NCBI RefSeq assembly: GCF_000341225.1
Contig: NZ_ANAC01000017.1
Span: forward strand, 141,132-205,131
Source of the DNA: Nocardiopsis alba DSM 43377
GTDB taxonomy: Bacteria; Actinomycetota; Actinomycetes; Streptosporangiales; Streptosporangiaceae
Direction: 5' to 3'
Length of the DNA: 64,000 nt
In this document: positions 17,246-25,678 of the stretch, in pieces
Numbering within the stretch: the first letter of the stretch is position 1
Layout: the number at the start of each line of letters is the position of its first letter
Program-made: the position numbers and the translations under genes
Notes under the pieces: generated by a model
Databases searched by the model: none
What the model was told of the DNA's origin: nothing
The model's input: only the letters and a program-made list of their open reading frames with translations

Positions 17246-17663
17246 CGAGAACCGCCTGGAGTACGTCCCGGCTCACCGGGCTCTTTGCTGTGTAGGGGGC
17301 GCGGGCCAAGGCCAGACCGCGGTTGAGAAGGTCACTGAGCAGGACCTTGACCACGGCGACCGGGATGTCCAGGTGAGCGGACACCTCGGCCACCGACTGG
17401 GGGCGACGACACAGCTCCAGGATGCGGAGCTGCTCCGGTTCGAGCGCCAACTCGTCGACCTCGGCGCGCTTGGCCGCGATCACCACGCTGATCATGTCCA
17501 GGCGGACGCTGTCGGCGTGGTCGCGGCCCTGCGCGATGACGTAGGGCCGGACCAGTCGGTCGTCCTCTCCGGCACCGGTGTCGTCGTCGAACCCGTCTAT
17601 CGGGTCACGATGCTCGAGACCGTGCCGTGGATCGTTCGGATCGAACTCGTCATGCTCTTGCAT
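17226..17663 (-). CDS. cvnC: Conservon DUF742 protein (CvnC)
   Basis: 145 residues. The acidic N-terminus (about 1-35) is followed by the DUF742 core: RLVRPYVIAQGR, then a winged-helix-like stretch (EQLRILELCRRPQSVAEVSAHLDIPVAVVKVLLSDLLNRGLA) typical of the family, ending VLQAVLDGIQRL. DUF742 proteins always lie between the roadblock protein and the GTPase in conservons and probably bridge them. The gene begins 8 bp after cvnB and overlaps cvnD by 20 bp, so the four genes form one tightly packed operon. Confidence 0.93.
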   Translation of the reverse strand: MQEHDEFDPNDPRHGLEHRDPIDGFDDDTGAGEDDRLVRPYVIAQGRDHADSVRLDMISVVIAAKRAEVDELALEPEQLRILELCRRPQSVAEVSAHLDIPVAVVKVLLSDLLNRGLALARAPYTAKSPVSRDVLQAVLDGIQRL

Positions 17664-17671
17664 ATCGACCC

Positions 17672-18115
17672 CTAGCGAGTGGCTTCCCGGGTGGCGCTCT
17701 CATGTCGTGGAGCGGCGTCCATATAACGGCCGACCTGGTCGACCAGGACGTTCATCTCGTAGGCGATGAGACCGACGTCGGCGCTCTCCTCGGCGAGGAC
17801 GGCCAGACAGGCACCGCGCCCGGCCCCGGTGACGAAGAGGTAGGCGCTCTCCATCTCGACGACGGTCTGTAGCACCTCGCCGCCGCCGAAGTGGCGGCCG
17901 GTGCCGCGGGCCAGGCTCTGGAAGGCGGAGGCCACGGCGGACAGGTGCTCGGCGTCCTCCTTCTCCAGACTCTCGGAGCGGCCGATCAACAGGCCGTCGG
18001 CGGAGAGGACGATCGCGTGCCGGGAGCCGACGGCCCGCTCCAGCAGCTCATCGAGCAGCCAGTCGATGTTCTTCCGGCCCGCGGCGTTCCCGCCTGCGCT
18101 TTCGGTACTGGTCAC
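17672..18115 (-). CDS. cvnB: Conservon Roadblock/LC7 protein (CvnB)
   Basis: 147 residues with a GTG start two bases after the cvnA stop. Roadblock/LC7 domain: NIDWLLDELLERAVGSRHAIVLSADGLLIGRSESL, then a helical segment and LFVTGAGRGACLAVLAEESADVGLIAYEMN, matching the MglB-like partners of small GTPases. It is expected to act as a dimer that regulates or recruits CvnD at the membrane next to the CvnA sensor. The Ala/Arg-rich C-terminus is short. Confidence 0.93.
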   Translation of the reverse strand: MTSTESAGGNAAGRKNIDWLLDELLERAVGSRHAIVLSADGLLIGRSESLEKEDAEHLSAVASAFQSLARGTGRHFGGGEVLQTVVEMESAYLFVTGAGRGACLAVLAEESADVGLIAYEMNVLVDQVGRYMDAAPRHESATREATR

Positions 18116-18117
18116 GG

Positions 18118-20739
18118 TTAAGCGTCCTTGTCGGTGTCGTTGGTCTTCTGCCTGCTCTCACGCCGTCCACGGTCCGTGCCCTTCTGGAAGGCGGACATGT
18201 TGCGGCGTAGGCGGGCCAGCCGTTCCGAGCTGTCGAGCGGGGACGAGGCCTTGCCCGGGGCACCGGACGCGGGCCCGCTCCCGCCCTCGCCGGCGGGGTC
18301 GCCGGCCAACTGGGGGGCGAGGTTCTCCTGGGGACGTCGTTTGGGCAGCGGCGGACGGCCGCTCTCGGTCCGCTCCGCCTCTTGGACGGGCAGGGCGGCG
18401 GGTTCGGGGGTGGTGTTCTCGGGAGAGGGCTCGGAGTCCCTCGGGCGCTTCGGAGCGGGCGCGGCCGGCTCGGGGGAGGGGGTCGAGGTCTTCGGACGGT
18501 CGGGCACCGCGCTGATCCGGGAGGTGCGGGTGGGCAGCGGGGGACGGTCCTCGGTGCTCCCGCCGAGGAGGTCGCTCCCCTGGTCGGGGGCGCTCGGAGT
18601 GGTGGTCACCGAGGTCAGGACCGGCTTTCCGGCCGGTTCGGAGGACGAGGGCGCGCCGTCCGTCAGAGCGGCCTCGGGGGTGCGGTCCACGATCTCGCGG
18701 ACCTCCCAGATGTCCTCTTCGGTCTCGTCGGAGGCGGGCAGAGGGGCACGATCCCCGGAGATCAGCTCCTGCGGCAGCAGGACGATGGCCAGAACGCCGC
18801 CGTAGGGGGAAGGGCGCAGGTGCACACCGATGCCGTGACGGTGGGCCAGATGCGAGACGACGAAGAGGCCCAGGCGCATCTTCTCGTTGAGACGCATGAC
18901 GTCGAACTCGGGCGGCTCGGACAGCAGGGCGTTGGCCGACGCGAACTCGGCGTCGGACATGCCCAGACCGCGGTCCTCGATCTCGACGGTCACGCCGTTG
19001 GGCACGGACTCGCTGCTCAGACGCACGTTGGTGTGCGGGGGCGAGAACATCGCGGCGTTGTCGACCAGCTCGGCGACCAGGTGGATGACGTCGGCGACGG
19101 CCGGACCGTTGAGGTCGACGCGTGCGATGCGCTCGCGCTTGACGCGGGTGTAGTCGCCGGACTCGGAGATCGCGCCGCGCAGGACGTCGATCAGCGGCAT
19201 CGGGCGGTGCCAGGTACGTCCGGGCGCCTCGCCACCGAGGATCAGCAGGTTCTCGGCGTTACGCCGCGAACGGGTCGCCAGGTGGTCCAGCTTGAACAAC
19301 TGGGCGAGCTGCTCGGGATCCTCCTGCTCGCGCTCCATCCGGTCCAACAGGCGGAGCTGTCGGTGGACGAGGGTCTGGCTCCGGTGCGCGATGTTCAGGA
19401 AGACGCGGTTGACGCCCTGGCGCAGCTCCGTCTGCTGGACCGCCTCCTCGACCGCCGCGCGCTGGGCGGTGTTGAAGGAGCGGGCGACGTCGCCGATCTC
19501 GTCGTCCTCCGCCCGGAGCTCGGGCAGTTCGGCGCCGGTGTCGACGCGCTCGCCGCGGTGCAGGCGCTCCATGATCGCGGGAAGACGCTTCTCGGCCAGG
19601 TCCTGGGACTGGTCGCGCAGGGCCAGGAGACGGTCGGTGAGGTTGCGCGAGGAACGGCGGGCCAGGTAGAAGGCCAGTCCGGTCACGGCGGCCACGCCGA
19701 GGCTGCCGCCGAGAGCGATCAGCACGGACCGGTTGGCGCCCTCGGTGGTCAGGGAGGCCGCGTAACGGGCCTCATCGGCGCCGATGTCGGTGAGCTCGGA
19801 CAGGACGTGGCCGTAGGCCGCGTCCCACTCGTCCCGGTCCACCGGCATGGACAGGTCGTCGACGGTCTGAGGGGCCAGGGTGACCGGATCGGTGATGGTC
19901 TCGGAGGAGACCTCGCGCTCCGTGATCCGCTCCTGCATCTCGAGGAGCGAGGCGTACTCGGGGCCGTCCAGCACCGCTTCGAACCGCTCGGCCTGACCGG
20001 GGCCGCCCAGGTAGCCGGCGTTGGCGTCCAGGAAGGCCTGGTAGGTGCCGACCAGACGGGTGAACTCGCGCTGGTCCTCGACCGAGAGTTCGTCGGTGGC
20101 GAAGGCCCGGGAGAGCTGGGCGTCGGAACGTGAGAAGGCGTCCACCGCGCGGAACATGTAGACCGCGGTGAAGCTGGGGTTGACGGAGGGGCCGCCGTCG
20201 CTGCTCAGACGCCCCTGGCTGTCGAAGCTGTCGGCGCCGTGCAGGACCAGCTCGTTGTAGTAGTCGAGGACGTCGTCACGGCTCGCGTTCCCGGAGTCGA
20301 CGGCCTCTCGGATCTCGTCGACGTCCTGGTACATGTCGTACAGCATCTCGATGTGCATGCCCGCCTCTTCGGGGGCGATGTCCACGAAGGTGATGAGCTC
20401 GGAGACGACCGTGCCGAGGGACTCGTCGGTGGAGTGGCGGGCCTCGGTGAGGCGCTGGGTCAGGTCGGCGTCGTCGGGGTTCTCGATGTAGGCGATCGTC
20501 GCCGACCGCTCCGTCATCGCGTCGACCAGACCGATCGCGGCCGGGGTGACCAGTTCGTGGGTGGCCTTGGCACGGAGGAGTCGGAAGACCGCTTCGCCAC
20601 CGAGCGCGACGGTGAGGATCAGCCACAGCGCGATCAGGGCGGCCGTGGGGATCGTGACCATGGCGCGGATACGGGCGGTGATCGTCCGCCCACGTTTCTT
20701 CGGTACTTCCTGCACGGTGCTCCTGTCGATCCGCGTCAT
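18118..20739 (-). CDS. cvnA: Conservon sensor histidine kinase-like protein (CvnA) with NIT-type domain
   Basis: 873 residues. Membrane helix about 28-48; an extracytoplasmic sensor about 55-330 of nitrate/nitrite-sensing (NIT) type, with DAMTERSATIAYI near its start; second helix about 336-360; HAMP-like linker; a dimerisation region with VNRVFLNIAHRSQTLVHRQL and FKLDHLATRSRRNAENLL, as in CvnA; HATPase domain with N-box ELVDNAAMFSP (about 560) and G1 box DRGLGMSD. From ~670 the protein is a proline/serine-rich disordered tail. No response regulator is adjacent; output is thought to pass through CvnB-C-D. First gene of the operon, with a 454 bp upstream region. Confidence 0.9.
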   Translation of the reverse strand: MTRIDRSTVQEVPKKRGRTITARIRAMVTIPTAALIALWLILTVALGGEAVFRLLRAKATHELVTPAAIGLVDAMTERSATIAYIENPDDADLTQRLTEARHSTDESLGTVVSELITFVDIAPEEAGMHIEMLYDMYQDVDEIREAVDSGNASRDDVLDYYNELVLHGADSFDSQGRLSSDGGPSVNPSFTAVYMFRAVDAFSRSDAQLSRAFATDELSVEDQREFTRLVGTYQAFLDANAGYLGGPGQAERFEAVLDGPEYASLLEMQERITEREVSSETITDPVTLAPQTVDDLSMPVDRDEWDAAYGHVLSELTDIGADEARYAASLTTEGANRSVLIALGGSLGVAAVTGLAFYLARRSSRNLTDRLLALRDQSQDLAEKRLPAIMERLHRGERVDTGAELPELRAEDDEIGDVARSFNTAQRAAVEEAVQQTELRQGVNRVFLNIAHRSQTLVHRQLRLLDRMEREQEDPEQLAQLFKLDHLATRSRRNAENLLILGGEAPGRTWHRPMPLIDVLRGAISESGDYTRVKRERIARVDLNGPAVADVIHLVAELVDNAAMFSPPHTNVRLSSESVPNGVTVEIEDRGLGMSDAEFASANALLSEPPEFDVMRLNEKMRLGLFVVSHLAHRHGIGVHLRPSPYGGVLAIVLLPQELISGDRAPLPASDETEEDIWEVREIVDRTPEAALTDGAPSSSEPAGKPVLTSVTTTPSAPDQGSDLLGGSTEDRPPLPTRTSRISAVPDRPKTSTPSPEPAAPAPKRPRDSEPSPENTTPEPAALPVQEAERTESGRPPLPKRRPQENLAPQLAGDPAGEGGSGPASGAPGKASSPLDSSERLARLRRNMSAFQKGTDRGRRESRQKTNDTDKDA

Positions 20740-21193
20740 GAGGTCTTACGGGGAGCCGGATCCGTGGTCGCCCGGTCGCCGATGGCGACGGGGGACGGGT
20801 ACGCGGACTCCCGCCCGGACACCGCGTTCCTCCCGGACGGGGTGACGCGGATTCGCCGCCGGGGTGACCACTGGCGGGTCTTTTCGGCGTGGGGGATCGT
20901 ATCTCGGCTGGGAAACGCCGGTTTATCCGGGGGCGTAGGCAGTCTGCCATGAACTGGTGGAATGTTCATAGAAGTGCAGCTCTGGGGCTTGCTGTGCCCT
21001 GTGGGGTCGGTGTTATGGAAAGCCATAGGACGAACTTCACATGTGACCGTATAGGTGGATCTTGCTTCCTTATCGCCCCTGAACGGCGGGGTCTCGGGAA
21101 CGGATCGGGACCCGAATCCCGGTTCCCCGCACACACGGGTTCCGGCCGTACTAGCGTTACGGCGCGGAACAGGCCGAATCGGGAGGAGACGTG
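20740..21193. other. Divergent intergenic region, 454 bp
   Basis: No gene is supported here. It separates cvnA from the VanZ/RDD-like gene, so both promoters should lie in it. The part from about 20940 to 21070 is AT-richer and holds TATAGG-like and CATAAC-like hexamers (about 21049 on plus, about 21015 on minus), but no convincing -35/-10 pair could be fixed. No RNA gene was recognised. Confidence 0.5.
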
Positions 21194-22273
21194 ATGGGGC
21201 AACCGTTCGGCGGCGGACAGGCGGCCATCGACGTGGCGGTCGCGGCCGTACCACTGCTGACGGTGATCGGCGCCGCCCTCTATCTGAACGGCCAGCATCG
21301 CCGCTATGGACGCCCGACGGGCTGGTCGGGGACGCTCACACGGGCCGCGCTCCTCGTCGGCGCCGGCCTGGTCGCCTACGCGGTCTGGCCGTTGCCCGCC
21401 TCCATCGACGGGCTCTGCCCGGTCGTCCCCGAGGCCGCCCCGCCACCGGATCCGCGTTCGATCGCCCTGACCCTCGGGCTCTTCCTCCCGGTGGGGATCC
21501 TGGCCCGGGCCCGATTCCGTCGCGGACTCCTGGTCACGCTCGCCCTGGGCACCGCCCTGGCACTGGCGGTGACGGCGATCCGCGCCACCGGGGTCCTGGG
21601 CCTGTACCCGTGCTCCTACAACGTGGACGCGCCCGAACTCACCGGGGTCGCCGTGGCCGGGGTCCTGCTCGGTTGGCTCCTGGCCCGTTGGGTCCCGACT
21701 CTGTGGCCGTACGGTCCGCACCGGTCCTGGCCCGGAGCGGTCCCCGACCGGGCCGCGCCCGACCTCCTCCGGCGGGCTCTGGGCACTCTCCTGGACCTGG
21801 GGGCGTGGTGGTTCGGATCGCAGCTGGTCCTCGCCCTGATCGCCGTCTACGGTCCGGTCCCGTCGGATCTCGAGGCCCGGGCGCGGATCGCCGTGCTCTC
21901 GGGCGTCGCCCTGCTCCTCGGGGTCCTGGTGCCCATGCTCCGTCGTGACCGCTGCTCGCCGGGGCGCGCCGCCGTGCACCTCGCGTTGACCGAACGCTCC
22001 ATGTCCCGCCCGGCCGGGCGCCACCTGGTCCTGGCCCGGACCGCGCTGCTGTCCCTACCGGTGGTCCTGCTCATCGCCTCGGGCCACGGCTGGTGGGCGT
22101 TGGCCGTGGTCGCCGTGCACGCCTCCGCCGCGGTGGTCCGTCCGGACGGTACCGGTCTGGTCGACCTGCTCTGCGGGGTCAGGGTGCGCACCCGCTCCAC
22201 CATCGACGGTGCCCTTCCCGGCCGCCTGGTGCGCTATTCGCCTCCGGAGACACGGGCCCCGGCCTCCGTCTGA
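21194..22273 (+). CDS. VanZ-like/RDD-like polytopic membrane protein
   Basis: 359 residues from ATG 21194, five bases after GGGAGGAG; the GTG just before it would be too close. Hydrophobic throughout, about eight helices. The N-terminal half (LYLNGQHRRYGR, PLPASIDGLCP, LTLGLFLPVGILARARFRRG, ALAVTAIRATGVLGLYPCSYNVDAPEL) resembles VanZ-family proteins. The C-terminal half (LLRRALGTLLDLGAWWFGSQLVL, ending DGTGLVDLLCGVRV) resembles RDD domains. A fusion of the two occurs in actinomycetes. VanZ relatives influence susceptibility to glycopeptides, but the family is broad and no resistance claim is made. A hairpin follows the stop. Confidence 0.7.
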   Translation: MGQPFGGGQAAIDVAVAAVPLLTVIGAALYLNGQHRRYGRPTGWSGTLTRAALLVGAGLVAYAVWPLPASIDGLCPVVPEAAPPPDPRSIALTLGLFLPVGILARARFRRGLLVTLALGTALALAVTAIRATGVLGLYPCSYNVDAPELTGVAVAGVLLGWLLARWVPTLWPYGPHRSWPGAVPDRAAPDLLRRALGTLLDLGAWWFGSQLVLALIAVYGPVPSDLEARARIAVLSGVALLLGVLVPMLRRDRCSPGRAAVHLALTERSMSRPAGRHLVLARTALLSLPVVLLIASGHGWWALAVVAVHASAAVVRPDGTGLVDLLCGVRVRTRSTIDGALPGRLVRYSPPETRAPASV

Positions 22274-22297
22274 ACGGTGCGGGCCCCACGTGGGCGA

Positions 22298-22330
22298 GGA
22301 AGGGTCCCGTGATGTCCACGGGGCCCTTCC
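22298..22330. terminator. Bidirectional hairpin terminator
   Basis: Arms of 14 bp (22298-22311 and 22317-22330) pair with a single T:G wobble around a 5-base loop (ATGTC). It lies between the convergent VanZ/RDD-like and DUF3592 genes. Confidence 0.7.
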
Positions 22331-22336
22331 GAACGT

Positions 22337-22786
22337 TCACACGGGGAGGAGACGGGTCGTCCCCCGATCCTCGGAGAGCGGCGCGGCCAGGTCGCTCCAG
22401 TGCAGGTAGCCGAGGAACAGCCCCGCCGCCACCAGGGCGAGACCGAGCCCGCCGAACAGCCCGCGCACCCAGTGACTCAACCAGGGGGCGGCGACGATCC
22501 GGGCCCGCTCGGGAAGATCGGGGTCGTAGGAGACGGTGACGATCTCGCCCGCCCGGGAGGCGGTCCAACCCGTGTTCTCGTGTTCGGCGTGCACCTCCTT
22601 GCCCTCCTCGGTCTGGAACTGCACGATCATGCGTGAGGCGACCGACGTCTCGTGGTAGCCGATCACCCTTCCCTTGGCACGCACGCCGTGCCGGACCAGG
22701 CGTAGTTCCAGACGGGTGTCGCGCATGACGATCCACAGCAGGATCGCGCCGGCGATCAGGGGGAGCAGAGGGTACAGATCGGCCAT
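22337..22786 (-). CDS. DUF3592-type small membrane protein
   Basis: 149 residues. An N-terminal helix (about 5-22), a central beta-rich segment (KGRVIGYHETSVASRMIVQFQTEEGKEVHAE, then VTVSYDPDLPERARI), and a second helix (about 108-128). This matches DUF3592, in which a soluble domain between two helices carries the YDP motif. The function is unknown. It lies 43 bp downstream of the TetR gene on the same strand and could be cotranscribed with it. The start is ATG, and the sequence shows no enzymatic motif. Confidence 0.75.
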   Translation of the reverse strand: MADLYPLLPLIAGAILLWIVMRDTRLELRLVRHGVRAKGRVIGYHETSVASRMIVQFQTEEGKEVHAEHENTGWTASRAGEIVTVSYDPDLPERARIVAAPWLSHWVRGLFGGLGLALVAAGLFLGYLHWSDLAAPLSEDRGTTRLLPV

Positions 22787-22829
22787 GGCAAGGGGGTCCT
22801 CTCCGGGATGTTCGGGACGGGCCGGGCGC

Positions 22830-23459
22830 TCAACGCGGTGAGGCGGGGGAACCGATCAGACCGTCGGCCATGTGCGCCAGGGTGGTGTGGATCTCCTCGA
22901 TCGGGCGTTCGGGTTGCAGGGTCCGCCAGTCGAGGGCCACCGTCACCACCATGCCGAACAGAGCCGATCCCGCAAGCGATGTGTCCAGGTCCGGCCGGGT
23001 CAGACCGCGTTCGACCAGGACGTCCAGACGCTCGGTGATGACCCCGATCGCCTGCGTGCGGATCTGCCGGACGGTGGCGTACCAGGAGCGGTTGGTGCGC
23101 CAGGCCTCGGCCATCAACAGCCGGGCCAGGGCCTCGTGGGTGCCGATGAACACGACCCCGGCGCGCAGCACCTCGGTCAGTGCCCGACGGGGCTCCATTC
23201 CGGGTGCTGGGACCGCCTCGCGCAGGGTGTCGGCCAGCCGGGTCACGCCCCACTTCATGAGGGCGGCGTAGAGCTCGTCCTTGCCACCGAAGTTGTAGTA
23301 GACCGTGCCCTTGGCGACCCCGGCCCGCTCGGCGATCTCGTCCACGGTGGTGGAGCCGTAACCCTGTTCGGAGATCAGGGTGACGGCCGCGTCGAACAAC
23401 TTGCGTCGGGTCGCCTCGCGGCGGCCGCCGACGGGCTTCTCCGGGGTGGGGGTCCTCAT
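22830..23459 (-). CDS. TetR-family transcriptional regulator
   Basis: 209 residues from ATG 23459 (GGAG nine bases upstream); ATGs at 23465 and 23474 are alternatives. N-terminal helix-turn-helix: RRKLFDAAVTLISEQGYGSTTVDEIAERAGVAKGTVYYNFGGKDELYAALM, a textbook TetR pattern. The C-terminal ligand domain is of the TetR_C group common near YhgE and MMPL exporters. It is encoded directly downstream of the ABC-ATPase/YhgE operon on the same strand, separated by a hairpin, and has its own upstream region with direct repeats. The 24 bp palindrome in front of the ABC gene is its likely operator. Confidence 0.92.
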   Translation of the reverse strand: MRTPTPEKPVGGRREATRRKLFDAAVTLISEQGYGSTTVDEIAERAGVAKGTVYYNFGGKDELYAALMKWGVTRLADTLREAVPAPGMEPRRALTEVLRAGVVFIGTHEALARLLMAEAWRTNRSWYATVRQIRTQAIGVITERLDVLVERGLTRPDLDTSLAGSALFGMVVTVALDWRTLQPERPIEEIHTTLAHMADGLIGSPASPR

Positions 23460-23479
23460 GTTCATCGGCTCCATTGTGC

Positions 23480-23508
23480 CCTTTGTTCGGAGGACGTCCT
23501 TTGTTCGG
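23480..23508. promoter_or_regulatory. Direct repeats in TetR promoter
   Basis: CCTTTGTTCGG occurs at 23480-23490 and again at 23498-23508, an exact 11 bp repeat with an 18 bp period, 20-50 bp upstream of the TetR start (minus strand). The spacing of about two helical turns suggests a binding site for a regulator, possibly autoregulation. The sequence differs from the palindrome upstream of the ABC gene. Confidence 0.5.
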
Positions 23509-23543
23509 TTCCTCCGGTGCCGGTGCGACCGACACCGGAGGAA
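23509..23543 (-). terminator. Hairpin after YhgE gene
   Basis: TTCCTCCGGTG and CACCGGAGGAA are perfect 11 bp arms around 13 bases, starting 27 bp after the YhgE stop and before the TetR promoter. It probably ends the ABC/YhgE transcript. Confidence 0.6.
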
Positions 23544-23569
23544 CACGGTCCGAAGGACGCCGTTCCTCT

Positions 23570-25678
23570 CTAGACCTTCAAGGCGGGGTAGAGGGTGGAC
23601 ATCGACCAGACGCGTTTGCGGGCCACGGCCAGCCAGGTCAGCAGCAGTGGGACCACCAGCCACAGACCCATGACGCCGAAGGCCTGCGCGACCACGTTCA
23701 TGTCACCGCCGCCGATGAGGTGCCGCATGGCGGTCACCCCCCAGTGCAGGGGCAGGTACGGGGCGATCGCCTGGAAGAAGGTCGGGCTGGTCTCGATCGG
23801 ATAGGTACCGCCCGCCGAGGTCAACTGGAGCACCAGCAGAGCCAGGGCGATGACCCGTCCGGCCGCACCGAACCGCACGGTGAGGAACTGGACGGTGGCG
23901 GCGAAGGCGGATGCCGTGAGCAGCAGGAACGCCAGCATCAGTGGCCAGTTCCGTGACTCCAGTCCCAGGCCCACGTGCAGCACGCCCATCATGACCAGCA
24001 CCTGCGCCCAACCGAGCATCATCGGGACCATACGGCCGGCCAGCGCCACGCGCCAGGACGGAGAGGAGGAGGCCAGACCCCGGTTGGACAGGGCCGGCAG
24101 CACCATGAACACCACCATCGCGCCGACCCACAGGGACAGGGGCACGAAGAACGGGGCGAAGCCGGTGCCGTAGTTGGGCACCTCGTTGTCCACCTCGCTG
24201 TCCAAACGGACCGGCTCGCTCATCATGTCGGCGGCGTCGGCCCGGCCGGAATCGGAGTAGGTGGGGATCTCGTCGACGCCGTCGTTGAGTCCGTCGGCCA
24301 ACTCCTCGGAGCCGGAGGACAGGTCGCCCAGACCGTCGTGCAGACGGTCGGCGCCGCCGCTGAGCTCGCCCAGTCCGCTGTCGAGGTCGCTCGCACCGCT
24401 GGAGGCGTCGGAGAGGCCGTCCCGGATCTTCCGGGAACCCTCGGCCAGTTCCTCCAGGCCTTCGGCCAGGGCGTCGATCTGGTCGCGGGCGTCCTCGGCC
24501 TTGCTCACGGTGTTCGGCAGGTCGTCGGCGACCTCGACCGCCCTCTCGCTCAGCGCGGCGGCCTCGGCGGCGGTGGAGTCGATCTCGTCCCGGTTGTCGT
24601 TGACGAACCCCGCCACGGACAGGGCGGTGCCCATCGCGTCGTCCAGGTCGGTCAGCAGCGCGTACAGGTCGGGCTGGTCCTTCTCCAGGTCGGGGTTCTC
24701 CTCCAAGAACGTGTCGAGACGTCCGTCGACCGCCTCCATGCCGCTCACGTCGATCTCCTCCGGCAGTCGAGTGAGGGCCTGGGAGACGCCGTCGGTGACG
24801 TCGGCGATGGTCTCGGCGCGCGCCTGGATGTCCGGGATGTCCTCTTCCAGGCGGGGGAGGAGGTCGTCGGCGAGCTCGTCCAGTCGCTCGACCTTCGCGG
24901 AGACCTGGTCCGAGGCGCTGCCCGCGCCCTCGGCCAGCTCCTCGGAGCCCGAGTACAGCTCGGAGAGTCCGCCGCTGAGCGAACCGGCGCCCGTGTGGGC
25001 CTCGCCGATGCCCTCGGAGAGCTCGCCGGAGCCGCTCTCGGCGTCGCCCGCCCCGTCCGCGAGTTGTCCGGCGCCGTCGGCCGCCTCCTCGGTCTTGCCG
25101 TGGATCTCGTTGAAGCCGAGGAAGATCTGGTCCAGATAGTCGCCGATGGCGGTGCTCGCCGCCGTCTCGCGGATCTCCTTGAAGGCGCTGCCCGCCAACT
25201 GCCGGACGATGTAGCTGTTGGAGTCGTTGTAGTTCGCGACCAGGAGGGCGGGGGTGGGGTTCTCACGGTCTCGGGAGGGTGAGGTGAGGGCCTGGCTGAA
25301 GTGCGAGGGGATGGTGAGGGTGACGTAGTAGTCGCCGTCGTCCAGGCCTCGTGCGGCCTCGGCCGCGTCGACCAGGTGCCAGTCGAGGTCGCCGCGTTCC
25401 AACAGGGTGTCGGCCAGTTCCCCGCCGATGTCGACCTCCTCCCCGTCGACCTCGGCCCCCGTGTCCTCGTTGACCAGGGCGACCGGCAGGTGCTCCATGC
25501 GGTCGAAGGGGTCCCAGAAGGACCACAGGTACATCCCCGAGTAGAGCAGGGGGATGAGCATGAGGGCGGCCAGCGCCGCGGTGGGCAGCGGCGAGCGCAG
25601 GAAGGACCGCATGGTGAGCAGTCCGAGGCGGGGGACGGCGAGGAAGCGGTAGCGAGGGGCTCTGTCAGCTCTGGGCAC
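23570..25678 (-). CDS. YhgE/Pip-domain membrane protein
   Basis: 702 residues, GTG start at 25678 overlapping the end of the ABC-ATPase gene by 14 bp. N-terminal helix about 30-52 (LPTAALAALMLIPLLYSGMYLWSFWDPF), followed by HLPVALVNEDTGA, the classic YhgE/Pip N-terminal signature. Residues ~190-480 are long helical coiled coil with repeated SGxxELxxG and ADGAGxL units. At least five C-terminal helices follow (about 505-690). Family members include phage-infection protein and ESX-like envelope proteins; in actinomycetes they pair with ABC ATPases under TetR control and are thought to be exporter components. The substrate is unknown. Confidence 0.88.
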   Translation of the reverse strand: MPRADRAPRYRFLAVPRLGLLTMRSFLRSPLPTAALAALMLIPLLYSGMYLWSFWDPFDRMEHLPVALVNEDTGAEVDGEEVDIGGELADTLLERGDLDWHLVDAAEAARGLDDGDYYVTLTIPSHFSQALTSPSRDRENPTPALLVANYNDSNSYIVRQLAGSAFKEIRETAASTAIGDYLDQIFLGFNEIHGKTEEAADGAGQLADGAGDAESGSGELSEGIGEAHTGAGSLSGGLSELYSGSEELAEGAGSASDQVSAKVERLDELADDLLPRLEEDIPDIQARAETIADVTDGVSQALTRLPEEIDVSGMEAVDGRLDTFLEENPDLEKDQPDLYALLTDLDDAMGTALSVAGFVNDNRDEIDSTAAEAAALSERAVEVADDLPNTVSKAEDARDQIDALAEGLEELAEGSRKIRDGLSDASSGASDLDSGLGELSGGADRLHDGLGDLSSGSEELADGLNDGVDEIPTYSDSGRADAADMMSEPVRLDSEVDNEVPNYGTGFAPFFVPLSLWVGAMVVFMVLPALSNRGLASSSPSWRVALAGRMVPMMLGWAQVLVMMGVLHVGLGLESRNWPLMLAFLLLTASAFAATVQFLTVRFGAAGRVIALALLVLQLTSAGGTYPIETSPTFFQAIAPYLPLHWGVTAMRHLIGGGDMNVVAQAFGVMGLWLVVPLLLTWLAVARKRVWSMSTLYPALKV

